DNA of 61,105 nucleotides, from the NCBI GenBank assembly GCA_001784565.1, contig MFRL01000064.1, positions 1-61,105 on the forward strand. The letters are read 5' to 3'. Origin of the DNA: Candidatus Melainabacteria bacterium GWF2_37_15 (GTDB taxonomy: Bacteria > Cyanobacteriota > Vampirovibrionia > Gastranaerophilales > UBA9971). The translations under genes and the position numbers were made by a program. This document shows positions 34,781-44,230 of this stretch, in pieces. Every line of letters starts with the position of its first letter. Positions within the stretch are counted from its first letter, which is position 1. The notes beneath the pieces were generated by a model. That model saw only the letters and a list, made by a program, of their open reading frames with translations. It did not search any database and was not told the DNA's origin.

Positions 34781-37141
34781 GTGACATCAAATACGTCAAA
34801 AACTTTAGAAACTGTAAAACTCAGTGAGAACGCTCATACAGTACTGAGCAAAAGATATTTAAAAAGAGATAAAGAAGGAAATCCTATAGAAACGCCGGAA
34901 ACGATGTTTTGGAGAGTTGCTGAAACTATTGCGCAGGCTGATAAAAACTTCGGCAAAAATGATGCTGAAGTCGACAAAACTACTGAAGAATTTTATGAAA
35001 TAATGGCGAAATTGTGCTTTATGCCAAACAGTCCTACCTTAATGAACGCCGGCAGGGAGTTAGGGCAGTTATCAGCATGCTTTGTGCTGCCGGTAGAAGA
35101 CTCCCTTGAACAAATATTTGAAACAATCAAAAATACAGCAATGATTCACAAAAGTGGCGGCGGGACAGGTTTCTCTTTCTCAAGATTACGTCCTAAAAAT
35201 GACATAGTTAAATCAACAATGGGTGTTTCCTCGGGCCCTGTTTCCTTTATTGAAGTATTTAACGCAGCAACAGAAGCCGTAAAACAAGGCGGAACACGCC
35301 GCGGTGCGAATATGGCAATTTTAAGGGTGGATCACCCTGATATACTCGACTTTATCAACGCCAAGTTCGAAGGTAACAAGCTCACAAACTTCAACCTCTC
35401 GGTTGGCATTACAGATAAATTTATGGAAGCTGTAAAAAGCAATGAAGAGTACGATCTAATCCATCCAAACTCCAAAAAATCCATTAAAAAGCTTAAAGCA
35501 AGAGAAGTGTTCAACCTGATTGTTGACCACGCGTGGAGAAACGGGGAGCCAGGAATCGTATTCCTCGATAAAGTAAACAAATACAACCCTACACCAAAGC
35601 TTGGTGAAATAGAATCAACTAACCCCTGCGGAGAAGTACCGCTGTTGCCTTATGAAGCCTGCAATCTGGGCTCAATCAACCTTGCAAAAATGGTTAAATA
35701 TGTTGATAATAAGCCTGAAGTTGACTGGGAAAAGCTGGAAAAAGTTACCAGACTTGCAACTCATTTCCTTGATAATGTGATTGAAGCTAACCATTACCCC
35801 TTACCTAAAATCAGGGATATGGTGAACGGAAACAGGAAAGTAGGGCTTGGCCTTATGGGATGGGCTGATTTACTAATGATACTGAACGTGCCTTATAATT
35901 CAGAAGAAGGCACAAACCTTGCTAATCAAGTGATAGAAGTTATCGATTATAATTCCAAATTAGAATCTTTAGAACTTTCAAAACAAAGAGGCAAATTCCC
36001 GAATTTTGAAGGTAGCGTTTATGAAAACGGTAATTTCCTTTATGAAAAATATAGAGGCAAATCCGGCGGGAAAATATCTGATGATGCGTGGAAATACCTT
36101 GATGAACAGATTAAAGAGTACGGCATAAGAAATGCTACAACTACATGTATTGCTCCAACCGGCACTATAAGTATGATAGCAGGCTCTTCCTGCGGAATTG
36201 AACCCTTGTTTGCTCTTGTTTTCTCGAGACATATAATGGATGGAGCCACCCTTTTTGAAGTAAATCCTATATTTGAATATGTTGCAAAAGAAAGAGAGTT
36301 TTATTCACAGGAATTACTGGCTAAAATTTCTCAAAATAGCGGTACAGTTCACGGTATAAATGAAGTCCCCGAAGATATACGACGGGTATTTGTGACAGCG
36401 CACGAAATATCACCTGAGTGGCACGTAAAAATGCAGGCTGCATTCCAATTACACACTGACAATGCTGTTTCCAAGACTGTTAATTTTGAAGAAGACGCTA
36501 CAAGGGAGGATATAGCGAAAACTTACCTGCTTGCGTATGAATCTGACTTAAAAGGCATTACTGTTTACCGCAATAACAGCCGCTTTAACCAGGCAATGCA
36601 ACTAAAATCAGATAAAAAAGATGAAAAGAAAACCGATGAGAATGAAACTAAATGTCACTCAGAATCAGACAAAAAAGTATTAACACCAAGAGAACGACCT
36701 TCACTTACAAAAGGAATAACAGATAAAAGTCTGACAGGCTGCGGACCTATTTACGTAACAATAAATAGCGACGAAGCAGGACTTTGTGAGGTATTTGCAA
36801 GGATAGGCAAATCAGGGGGATGCGCTACCAGCCAGGCTGAAGCTACAGGTAGAATGATTTCCTTGGCCTTAAGAGCAGGCGTTGATGTTGAATCAATAAT
36901 AGAACAGTTAAAAGGTATCAGATGTCCAGCTCCATCGTTCGGCAAAGGCGGAGTGATTTTATCCTGTTCAGATGCAATTGCAAAAGTTCTTGAAAGAAAT
37001 CTCGGCACAAACTCTGAAGAAAATGGCACATGCAAACTGGACACAGGTTTATGCCCCGAGTGTCCTGAATGCGGGGCAATGCTTGAATTTAAAGAAGGGT
37101 GTGCTATGTGCTCAAGCTGCGGGTTTTCAAGGTGCAGCTAA
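34781..37141 (+). CDS. nrdJ: Class II (adenosylcobalamin-dependent) ribonucleoside-diphosphate reductase
   Basis: The GTG start follows GGGAGGC. The 786-aa enzyme reduces ribonucleotides using B12. Redox and radical sites are visible: LSACFVLPVEDS (Cys ~100), NPCGEVPLLPYEACN (NxCxE, ~281), IAPTGTISMIAG, and a C-terminal TSCPD domain (~640-740, CGPIYVTINSDEAG..GGCATSQAEATGRM). The tail is a zinc-ribbon-like cluster of CxxC motifs ending SCGFSRCS, which can shuttle electrons from thioredoxin. Oxygen-independent synthesis suits an anaerobe or facultative host. Because no nrdR gene or B12 box is seen nearby, regulation is open. Confidence 0.95.
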   Translation: MTSNTSKTLETVKLSENAHTVLSKRYLKRDKEGNPIETPETMFWRVAETIAQADKNFGKNDAEVDKTTEEFYEIMAKLCFMPNSPTLMNAGRELGQLSACFVLPVEDSLEQIFETIKNTAMIHKSGGGTGFSFSRLRPKNDIVKSTMGVSSGPVSFIEVFNAATEAVKQGGTRRGANMAILRVDHPDILDFINAKFEGNKLTNFNLSVGITDKFMEAVKSNEEYDLIHPNSKKSIKKLKAREVFNLIVDHAWRNGEPGIVFLDKVNKYNPTPKLGEIESTNPCGEVPLLPYEACNLGSINLAKMVKYVDNKPEVDWEKLEKVTRLATHFLDNVIEANHYPLPKIRDMVNGNRKVGLGLMGWADLLMILNVPYNSEEGTNLANQVIEVIDYNSKLESLELSKQRGKFPNFEGSVYENGNFLYEKYRGKSGGKISDDAWKYLDEQIKEYGIRNATTTCIAPTGTISMIAGSSCGIEPLFALVFSRHIMDGATLFEVNPIFEYVAKEREFYSQELLAKISQNSGTVHGINEVPEDIRRVFVTAHEISPEWHVKMQAAFQLHTDNAVSKTVNFEEDATREDIAKTYLLAYESDLKGITVYRNNSRFNQAMQLKSDKKDEKKTDENETKCHSESDKKVLTPRERPSLTKGITDKSLTGCGPIYVTINSDEAGLCEVFARIGKSGGCATSQAEATGRMISLALRAGVDVESIIEQLKGIRCPAPSFGKGGVILSCSDAIAKVLERNLGTNSEENGTCKLDTGLCPECPECGAMLEFKEGCAMCSSCGFSRCS

Positions 37142-37142
37142 G

Positions 37143-37173
37143 AAGAAAAATATTATCTAAACAATATTTTCCC
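37143..37173. terminator. Possible bidirectional terminator between nrdJ and the DUF883 gene
   Basis: AAAATATT and AATATTTT can pair across an ATCTAAAC loop overlapping the DUF883 stop. The stem is only A/T pairs, so strength is doubtful. Confidence 0.35.
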
Positions 37174-37455
37174 TACAAGAAAGCCTATAGCGATAGCGCC
37201 AAGAAGACTTTTGCCAGGGTTATTTCTAACCATCACTGATACATCTTCTTTAATTGTATTTACATTTTTGTTTCTAAAGAATTCTGCTGTGGATTTCATT
37301 TTATCAGCAGCCTGGTCGAGCCTGTCAGCTGTGTTAACCATTAAATCATTAATGTTAGCGCTAACCTGTTCTTCCATTTCGCACGCTTTCTTTTTAAACT
37401 GTTCTGCTTTTTCTATAAGATTATTCTGCATTTCCTGATAGTTTTGTGCATCCAT
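37153..37455 (-). CDS. YqjD/ElaB-like (DUF883) membrane-anchored protein
   Basis: The start MDAQNYQEM is chosen because AAAAGGAGTG lies just upstream. The 100-aa product is a long charged helix (EKAEQFKKKACEMEEQV...) followed by the DUF883-like end RNNPGKSLLGAIAIGFLVGKILF, a C-terminal membrane anchor. Relatives are ribosome-associated inner-membrane proteins expressed in stationary phase. It is convergent with nrdJ, 11 bp apart. Confidence 0.82.
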   Translation of the reverse strand: MDAQNYQEMQNNLIEKAEQFKKKACEMEEQVSANINDLMVNTADRLDQAADKMKSTAEFFRNKNVNTIKEDVSVMVRNNPGKSLLGAIAIGFLVGKILFR

Positions 37456-37560
37456 AATAACCACTCCTTTTGTATACAAATACTATTATCTGTTATTTAA
37501 AAATAAATTGTACTAGTTAATTTACCTAATAACACATAATTATACAGGAAATATAGTTCA

Positions 37561-37797
37561 TTAATCCTTTTCATAAGGGGAATAATTAAATGGAAGTCTT
37601 TGATTAATAAAATACGCTGCTAATTTTATATCATTTTCTTTAGAACCAGTTTTTTTGATTTCTATTTCATCATAACCAATACCAGCACTTATCCCCATTT
37701 TTCGTAATTCCATTTCTTCACAAACTTGAATTTGTTCTTTAGTTTTATGTGAACCTTCTCTTTGTGCAACAAAAGAACCTTTAAAAACAAAATTTAC
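37561..37797 (-). pseudogene. Start-less small coding remnant with VNFVFKG motif
   Basis: A 78-codon frame opens right after a TAG and reads VNFVFKGSFVAQREGSHKTK... to ...FNYSPYEKD and a TAA at 37561. It overlaps the end of the downstream-facing thymidylate kinase gene by 4 bp and has no ATG, GTG or TTG before residue ~30. The opening resembles the VSFKA/VNFG N-terminal motif of other small proteins here, which suggests a decayed or truncated copy. It could instead start internally and be a shorter gene. Confidence 0.4.
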
Positions 37798-38474
37798 CTA
37801 ATAACGCCGGAATCCATAAACTCCTTGATTGCCTTGCGCATTTTGGTTTGTACAGCTTCTATACTTAATGTTCCATCAATTGTTTCAAAATTATACTCTT
37901 TTTCCATCTTGGAATATTCGGAAATAATTTTTCTCTGGTAAATTTTAAAGCTTTCATAAAAATCAGTACTCAGCCCAATATCACGTCCTGATTCATAATA
38001 ATCAAGTCCGCTTGAGGCAATAATCCTCTTAAGTAGAATCTCAACAGGCATATTCAGGTAGAATACAAGATCAGGCTCCGGCGCAAAATCATACAGCCTT
38101 CTTATCCACTCGGGACTAACGCCCCTTACAACATCACGCGCATAAGCTGTATATGTGTATCTATCCGTTAAAACTATCAATCCTGCTTTTAATGCCGGGA
38201 GGATGACATGTTCAAGCCTGTCTGCAAAGTCCGAGGCATATAAAAGACTAAAAGTGTATGCATGCAGCAGGTTTCTTTCTTTTGCCAGGTCAATTGCGTT
38301 TGCGATCAGGCTGGATGTTTTCCATTCGCTGATAACAACTCCATAACCTTCAATTGCAAGCCAAGAGCGCAATCTTTCGATTTGTGTCGTTCTTCCTGCT
38401 CCATCTGTGCCTTCTATTGATATTAAAAGACCGGGATACCCTTTTTCTGATTGATTTCTTAGTTCTCTTTTCAT
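37794..38474 (-). CDS. Thymidylate kinase paralogue with Arg in Walker A
   Basis: The 226-aa protein is dTMP-kinase-like: LISIEGTDGAGRTTQ P-loop (22-31), LTDRYTYTAYARDVVRGV (the DR[YF]-type motif) and PDLVFYLNMPVE. The conserved Walker A lysine is arginine (R28), unlike its upstream neighbour. The C-terminal lid is shortened, as in the neighbour. The two genes are 5 bp apart and clearly paralogous (~220 aa each, same DFADRLE and ARDVxRGVxPxW phrases). Activity on dTMP or another nucleotide is uncertain. Confidence 0.85.
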   Translation of the reverse strand: MKRELRNQSEKGYPGLLISIEGTDGAGRTTQIERLRSWLAIEGYGVVISEWKTSSLIANAIDLAKERNLLHAYTFSLLYASDFADRLEHVILPALKAGLIVLTDRYTYTAYARDVVRGVSPEWIRRLYDFAPEPDLVFYLNMPVEILLKRIIASSGLDYYESGRDIGLSTDFYESFKIYQRKIISEYSKMEKEYNFETIDGTLSIEAVQTKMRKAIKEFMDSGVIR

Positions 38475-38479
38475 AAATC

Positions 38480-39151
38480 TTAAACTCTAATACATTTTTC
38501 TGTTAATACTTTTTTGACAATATCTCTCATTATTAACTGCTGGTTATGAATGGTATCTTTTCCGTCAAGTTTAACCAGGCCGTATTCATCAGCCATATTG
38601 TCATATTCATTTATAACCCTGCTCTGGAAAATTTTGTAGCTTTCGTATGGGTCTTTGCTTAAATTCAAGTCCATGCCAGCTTCATAAAATTTAGGAGCCC
38701 TGTTTGAGCATATTCTTGCCAGTGATACTTCCACAGGAACGTGGAAATAAAAAGCCAGATCAGGATGGATTGCAAACCCATACATATTCCTTACCCAGTC
38801 AGGGTCAACACCTCTGGCCACATCCCGGGCAAATGCGGTATAAACATACCTGTCAGCCAACACTATAAATCCGGCTTTAAGAGCAGGTACTATTATCTGC
38901 TCAAGTCGATCCGCAAAATCTACTGCATGGAGCAGGGAAAACGTTCTGGGAGTTAAAAGATTTTTCTTTTTACCTTTTTTAGTAGTATCAGAGATTATTC
39001 TTGAGGAATTCCATTCGGTAAATATAACATCTTCAACTGTTGAAACCAGCCAGTCTTTTAAAAGTGAAAGCTGGGTACTTTTGCCGGAACCATCAACACC
39101 TTCCACTACAATCAGGACTCCCGGGAGCTCATGTTTTTTGGATAAACGCAT
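38480..39151 (-). CDS. tmk: Thymidylate kinase family protein
   Basis: The 223-aa enzyme has a canonical P-loop (EGVDGSGKSTQ, K24), VLADRYVYTAFARDVARGV and a KxYESFKIFQ-like lid region. It phosphorylates dTMP in the family's known reaction. It is the upstream member of the tandem pair and begins 26 bp after the M16 peptidase gene, so these three genes may share a transcript. Which paralogue is the essential dTMP kinase cannot be decided, though the intact lysine favours this one. Confidence 0.88.
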   Translation of the reverse strand: MRLSKKHELPGVLIVVEGVDGSGKSTQLSLLKDWLVSTVEDVIFTEWNSSRIISDTTKKGKKKNLLTPRTFSLLHAVDFADRLEQIIVPALKAGFIVLADRYVYTAFARDVARGVDPDWVRNMYGFAIHPDLAFYFHVPVEVSLARICSNRAPKFYEAGMDLNLSKDPYESYKIFQSRVINEYDNMADEYGLVKLDGKDTIHNQQLIMRDIVKKVLTEKCIRV

Positions 39152-39177
39152 TTTATCTCACATTCTATACTAAGTTT

Positions 39178-42018
39178 TTAATAATATACCACACTCCCAC
39201 CCAGAGATTCCAGATATGGTTGCATATTTTTTATAGTATCCGGGCTGGCAATAATTGAAGTAGCTGATGGCTGGTTTAAATACGTTTTTGCAGCGTTTTG
39301 TATATCTTGTGGAGTAATCTGTTCTAATACATCAACAAGGGCATTATTGTATCCCGCCTGATATAAGGTATCATAACCGCTTGTTAGCCTGTTTGACCTT
39401 GCACTTGAAAACTCCATAGCGTTACTTATATCTGTTTTTACTTCAAGTTTTGCGATTTCAAGTTCTTTTGGCGTAACAGGAGTGGTTACAAGCTGGTCAA
39501 TATGCTTTTTGAATCCGTCCAGCGACTTTTTAAGGTTATCGTGACATGCCCCTGTAAGGTCATTTTCAGTTGTTGTTTTTATTGAAAATGCAATATTACC
39601 ATACTTTCCGTCGGTATTATATGATGATTTAACTCTGTAAGCCAGCTTTTGTGCTTCACGAAGGTCTGTAAATAGCCTGGATGCGCTATTTCCTCCCAAA
39701 ACTTCGTTTAAAAGCATTAAAGCAGCATGATCTTTAATATTTCCACTTTCCTTAATCTTGAATACCTGCTCTATATCAGCCTGTTCGCGTTTTTCTGCCT
39801 CTGCAATAATAATGTTTTTCTCCAGCGGCTTTGATTGTGGGATTGGAGTGTTACAACAAGGTTTATTAAAGCCTATACCTGATTGCAATTCGTAAAATAA
39901 CCTATGTCCAAGTCCTGGAGTAGCGCTTATTGCTCCATCAATAGCAGCTACACCCTGGGAATCTGTCATAAGCTGATAATGTAATGCCTGAACATCTTGT
40001 AGTGTTACTTTATCTATATCTTCCAGTATCTTTCTTGGTGTCATACCCCATAAATAATCAGGATAAAGAGCTTCCATTGCTCTATCGCCCGGATCCTTCG
40101 GTACGCTGGAATACTGCAGTTTTATTTCTTCCTTGGCTTTGTTGAATTTTTCCTGCGACAAATCAGGATTATAAAGTATTTCTTTCATTACGTTTAACGC
40201 AAGAGGAAGTGATTCTTTCGGGCAAGCTGCACTGATATTAAGTGAGCGGCCGGTTGCATTTGGTACGATGCCTAAATTATACGTGTCTATAATTTGGTGT
40301 AATTGTTCTTCTGTATAGTTTTTTGTGCCTTTTCCAAGCATCACAGCAAGAATATCAGATACGCCGGGCTTTAATGTTTTAATGCTACCGGCTTTTACTT
40401 CCAGGTTTGCGCTTGCCTTGGTGGCAGTTGGGTCATCATTCATAACAAGTCGCAAATTATTAGGCAAATTATATTCTTTTACATTAGTAAATTTAAACTT
40501 GTCAGAGTTATTGGAATTATTACCAAAACTCACATTCTTTGTATTTTGTGAGTGCAGCATCACTATTGATGCCCTGTTCAGGTCTAAGTATTTTCTGGCC
40601 GCATTTTGTATATCCTGTGGAGTAAGGTTGTCTACGTGGTTTTCCCAGTCGGTATAATACCCCATATTTCCGTGGTTGGTTACAGCTTTTCCAACAACAT
40701 CTGCTATGCCCATGGAGCTCTCGCTGACTGAAGCAAGGTTATCTTTCATTTTGTTTTTAATTATAAACATTTCCTGCTGGCTAATCGGCTCGTATGCCAT
40801 CCTGTGTAGGACTGAATAAATAGCTTTGAGCCCCTGCTCCTCCTGGCCCGATGTGAAGTTTGCAGCTAACTGTATTAACTGTGGAGCATTAACGTCTGAA
40901 CTTAAAATTGCTAAATCGGCGCTAGGTTGTGAATTAAACGGTTTTAACGCTTGTACAAGCCTGGAATTTTCATGTCCGATTAATGCGCTCATTAACCCCA
41001 TGGTTGCTACTGTGTCTTTAATGTCATTATTTTTAGGCCCGGCAAACCCTAATGCAGCTACTTCAGCATTTATATGCGGGCTTTTAATATCTTCACGCAC
41101 TGTTTTTGGAGTTAAATTCAATGGTTCATTGTAAACAGGTTCTTTAGTTTGAGGGGATTTTTTTCTGTTAAACAAGCTGCTTGCAAGGTTTATTGTTTTA
41201 TTCGGGTCAACATCCCCGACGATTACTGTGAGCATATTATCCGGCCTATAATTTTTGTTGAAATAATCCACAACATCCTCTCTTTTAAGATTTTGGATTA
41301 TTTTTGTCGAACCTGCAATAAGCCCCTGATAATCAGTTTTTATCTGGAAGAGATTTTTTATAAGTGCATTATATGCTTTGTCATAGGGGTCATCCTGGTA
41401 CATCTGGATTTCGGAAATAACCGGCCCTTTTTCCTTTTCAAGCATTTTATCGGTAAAGGATGGGTACATCAGCATATTAGCGTGCATTTTGAGGTATTCC
41501 TCAAAATCCCCTTCCTTGTGTAAAGGCGATTTTATAAAATAGTCAGTATCTGCGGTGTCTGTGCTTGCATTGTAAAGACCGCCCATTCCTGTTACTTTCT
41601 CAACGAATTCATTGGGGGCAAGCCCTTCTGAGCCGTTAAAAAGGTTGTGTTCAATGTAGTGGCTTATTCCTCTATTTTTCTCTTCGTTAAAAGAACCTGT
41701 TTTTACATAGGTTTTTATGGTTGTAGGCCCTTTTTTCGGGATAATTACTACATCCTGGCCATTATCAAGTTTGAAAAACCGTCCCTCTGTGTTTAAAATC
41801 GGTAATTTAAATGGTGCTAATTCCGTATATCCTGACCCTTTTAGAACAATAGGAAGGGTTTGCGCCCGCATTACAGCGTTCATTCCCGAATTCCACGGCG
41901 TGTATTGCTGGTTGTACGGGATAGTAGAAGCCTGCTGAAAAGCCTGGTTATTTGCCGTAACCGGGTAATACTGCCAATTCAATACAGGTTGTGCAATATT
42001 ATTTTGTATTCCTGTCAT
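39178..42018 (-). CDS. Two-domain M16 (insulinase-family) zinc peptidase
   Basis: AAGGTAA precedes the ATG. The 946-aa protein holds an active M16 domain with inverted zinc motif HYIEH (H120, E123, H124) and the distal glutamate in VISEIQMYQDDP about 75 residues later. A second M16 copy from ~520 lacks HxxEH and would be the inactive half. The usual pitrilysin/PqqL order is kept. The first ~75 residues are Gln/Asn/Tyr-rich without a signal peptide. It would degrade peptides in the cytosol or after export by an unknown route. Confidence 0.93.
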   Translation of the reverse strand: MTGIQNNIAQPVLNWQYYPVTANNQAFQQASTIPYNQQYTPWNSGMNAVMRAQTLPIVLKGSGYTELAPFKLPILNTEGRFFKLDNGQDVVIIPKKGPTTIKTYVKTGSFNEEKNRGISHYIEHNLFNGSEGLAPNEFVEKVTGMGGLYNASTDTADTDYFIKSPLHKEGDFEEYLKMHANMLMYPSFTDKMLEKEKGPVISEIQMYQDDPYDKAYNALIKNLFQIKTDYQGLIAGSTKIIQNLKREDVVDYFNKNYRPDNMLTVIVGDVDPNKTINLASSLFNRKKSPQTKEPVYNEPLNLTPKTVREDIKSPHINAEVAALGFAGPKNNDIKDTVATMGLMSALIGHENSRLVQALKPFNSQPSADLAILSSDVNAPQLIQLAANFTSGQEEQGLKAIYSVLHRMAYEPISQQEMFIIKNKMKDNLASVSESSMGIADVVGKAVTNHGNMGYYTDWENHVDNLTPQDIQNAARKYLDLNRASIVMLHSQNTKNVSFGNNSNNSDKFKFTNVKEYNLPNNLRLVMNDDPTATKASANLEVKAGSIKTLKPGVSDILAVMLGKGTKNYTEEQLHQIIDTYNLGIVPNATGRSLNISAACPKESLPLALNVMKEILYNPDLSQEKFNKAKEEIKLQYSSVPKDPGDRAMEALYPDYLWGMTPRKILEDIDKVTLQDVQALHYQLMTDSQGVAAIDGAISATPGLGHRLFYELQSGIGFNKPCCNTPIPQSKPLEKNIIIAEAEKREQADIEQVFKIKESGNIKDHAALMLLNEVLGGNSASRLFTDLREAQKLAYRVKSSYNTDGKYGNIAFSIKTTTENDLTGACHDNLKKSLDGFKKHIDQLVTTPVTPKELEIAKLEVKTDISNAMEFSSARSNRLTSGYDTLYQAGYNNALVDVLEQITPQDIQNAAKTYLNQPSATSIIASPDTIKNMQPYLESLGGSVVYY

Positions 42019-42230
42019 TTACCTTGCTTCCTGTTCCCAAAATTTTAATTAGTAAGCCACAATTAATTAAAAAATAGAAAAGTAAAAAAATTCACATAAT
42101 TTGGAAATTTTTAATTTTAAATTTACAAATATTTATATAAAAAGATTGTTTAAACAATTATTATTTTAACAACTAATTAACCACATTAAATTAATTGTTA
42201 TTGCAATAGTTGTTAGCGCAATTAATTCTA

Positions 42231-42878
42231 TTAGGGTAACTCCCTGCCATCCATATAATATACAGTACACCCGCTGCTAGTGTTAAAATTTCCCGAACCA
42301 GCCACGCATGTCCAGGGGTCGTTATCGCCTCCTCCAGGCATTAACATATAGTTATTGTTTTGTTTTATTATCCAGAAAAGCAAATAGTCCTTACCAAACA
42401 TATTAGGTTTATTTTTACCGGTTGTATCCACATAAATATATCCATATGTATGAGCATTGTAAGAACCATCAATATCAAATAATACAACCATACCATTATT
42501 TAGCTGTGCAGCAGGAAAGTTTGCTGCAGGTTGGGCAGTATAATCAATCCCTGCACCGGTATTTTCATACCAGTTATAGTATGAATTGAACAAATTAATC
42601 ATTTGATCAGTTTTTATGCATTTTATGTACTCACAAAATTTATTTCTTAAGTCAGTATCTGTTCCAGTTACCAGGTTTGGCAGATTATCATCAGCAATCA
42701 TATTTGTAAGTGCCCTGGAAAAAATAGAATATGTTTCTTTTGCTCTAGCTCTAGATTGTGCATTTTCAGCGTTTTTTAAAAGAGCAGGAATAGTAAGTGC
42801 TGCAATTACACCTATGATTGCAAGCGTTATAAGTACTTCAGCGAGAGTGAACCCTTTTTTGAGATAAGGTGCTTTTAT
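42231..42878 (-). CDS. Type IV pilin/pseudopilin-like protein with apparent ATA start
   Basis: The reading frame encodes [M]KAPYLKKGFTLAEVLITL, a full prepilin signal with F+1 and E+5, then a hydrophobic helix, NAENAQSRARAKETY and a ~150-residue globular part with several cysteines near the end. Upstream of the leader the frame has only ATA at 42878, preceded by AAAGGAA at an ideal 7-8 base distance; the next upstream codons contain no ATG, GTG or TTG before a stop. The first ATG (42701) would remove the signal. It is thus either a rare ATA-start gene or one that lost its ATG recently. Confidence 0.75.
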   Translation of the reverse strand: MKAPYLKKGFTLAEVLITLAIIGVIAALTIPALLKNAENAQSRARAKETYSIFSRALTNMIADDNLPNLVTGTDTDLRNKFCEYIKCIKTDQMINLFNSYYNWYENTGAGIDYTAQPAANFPAAQLNNGMVVLFDIDGSYNAHTYGYIYVDTTGKNKPNMFGKDYLLFWIIKQNNNYMLMPGGGDNDPWTCVAGSGNFNTSSGCTVYYMDGRELP

Positions 42879-43005
42879 GGCTTTATTCCTTTGAAATTCC
42901 TGTTATGCAAAATATTATAATAAATGTAAAAACTTAAAACAATTCTACTATTAAATTATCTTTTCACGGGTTTTATAAATATAGTAAGTTGATAAAGAGG
43001 ATGAT

Positions 43006-43227
43006 ATGTTTAGTCCAATTTTATTGTATCCAAAAATGATGCCTTATCAGTCGAATAGAGTTAGCTTTAAGGCACAAAATGAGCCTAAAAACCTTGAGCC
43101 ATCAAAGCAAAACCAAAACCGCGAATTTGGTTTTAATCAGGACTACAATGTTGAACCAAATGAAGATGAATGCGGTTGCTCGGTGGTTGAAGATTCTGAT
43201 GATGAAGAAGATGAAGACATGGATTAA
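43006..43227 (+). CDS. Small acidic protein with NRVSFKA motif
   Basis: AAGAGGAT precedes the ATG. The 73 residues start MFSPILLYPKMMPYQSNRVSF, matching the early [V][SN]F[GK] motif of several neighbours. They continue with a Gln/Asn-rich stretch, two close cysteines (CGC) and an acidic DDEEDEDMD end. No domain is known. Its stop overlaps the stop of the convergent methyltransferase gene by 4 bp. Confidence 0.65.
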   Translation: MFSPILLYPKMMPYQSNRVSFKAQNEPKNLEPSKQNQNREFGFNQDYNVEPNEDECGCSVVEDSDDEEDEDMD

Positions 43228-44210
43228 AAGTTCTTTAAAAACCTGCTCGAACTCATCCTTCCTGATTTTTGCTTCTCAATTTCCCGACGTTCTAAAATCT
43301 CTTCAATAGAAGAAGAAAAGTTTTCATCTCGGTATGGAATCCCGGCTGTAGTTTTTAAAATTCCTGATTCTTTTTCTGAAAGCTGATTTTTTACGAGTTC
43401 AGGCTTTTTATATGCGATTGTTCCAGTGGATTTTTTTCCAACCGGAGTAGTTTGCCCGATATAAAACCCTGCTTCTATTATTCCGGCTCTTACTGGTGAA
43501 GAATTACTGTAAGTTGTAAGGTTTCCATTTTCATCCAGCAAATTATATAAAAGTTTAAAAATTTCTACTGTCCATAAATTTGGAACTTTCGCCGGTGTAA
43601 ACGGATCAAAGAATACAAAATCAAAGGATTCATTGATATTTTTTAAGGAAACCCTGGCATCACTTATAAAAAAGTCAATACTAATTCTAGTCGATATAGA
43701 CCGATAATATATATTATGTAATTTCGCGTTTATTTCTTCCTGGGGGATCAAATCATACTCCTTTGGAATTAACTTTCGAATTTGGGGCAAGATTTGACTT
43801 GTTTTCTCAATATAACTATTAATAATTTCCTGAACATTTACGTGCTCATTAATTGCATCAAAAAATAAATCATTTATCTGCTTTTCAAAACATTCACATC
43901 CAACAATTGCAGAAAATGCTAAAACTACAGGATCAATTTCCAATGCAGTAACATGAATTTTAATTTCAGGATTAATTTTTAAAATTTCATTAACTGCAGT
44001 TCTGGAATTATAACCAAGTCCATAACATACATCTAAAATTCTGACTGTATTGTTTTCTTTAACAAACTCAATTAAACCGGATGGTATAACGTATTTATGC
44101 AATGCTTCAGTATAAGCCCCGACTTTGCTGTGATACACGTCACCCACACCAAAATTGTAGAGGCTTATTGTGTCATCATTAGTTTTTATAGGATAGAAAT
44201 CATATGTCAT
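43224..44210 (-). CDS. MnmC/MnmD-type tRNA methyltransferase (DUF752)
   Basis: The 328-aa SAM-dependent enzyme matches the methyltransferase half of MnmC, which finishes mnm5U at the tRNA wobble position. Marks are the N-terminal substrate region YHSKVGAYTEALHKYV, SAM motif ILDVCYGLGYNSRTAVNE, ALEIDP, and the signature FDFVFFDPFTPAKVPNLWT followed by TYSNSSPVRAGIIEAGF and VGKKSTGTIA. The FAD oxidase half is absent, as in stand-alone MnmD. A ~60-residue charged C-terminal tail is extra. Confidence 0.88.
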   Translation of the reverse strand: MTYDFYPIKTNDDTISLYNFGVGDVYHSKVGAYTEALHKYVIPSGLIEFVKENNTVRILDVCYGLGYNSRTAVNEILKINPEIKIHVTALEIDPVVLAFSAIVGCECFEKQINDLFFDAINEHVNVQEIINSYIEKTSQILPQIRKLIPKEYDLIPQEEINAKLHNIYYRSISTRISIDFFISDARVSLKNINESFDFVFFDPFTPAKVPNLWTVEIFKLLYNLLDENGNLTTYSNSSPVRAGIIEAGFYIGQTTPVGKKSTGTIAYKKPELVKNQLSEKESGILKTTAGIPYRDENFSSSIEEILERREIEKQKSGRMSSSRFLKNF

Positions 44211-44230
44211 AACAATTATTGTCTTAATAA

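Noticed and set aside
42616..42867. Plus-strand 83-codon frame
   Set aside because: It is antisense to the pseudopilin leader, which has a recognisable signal.
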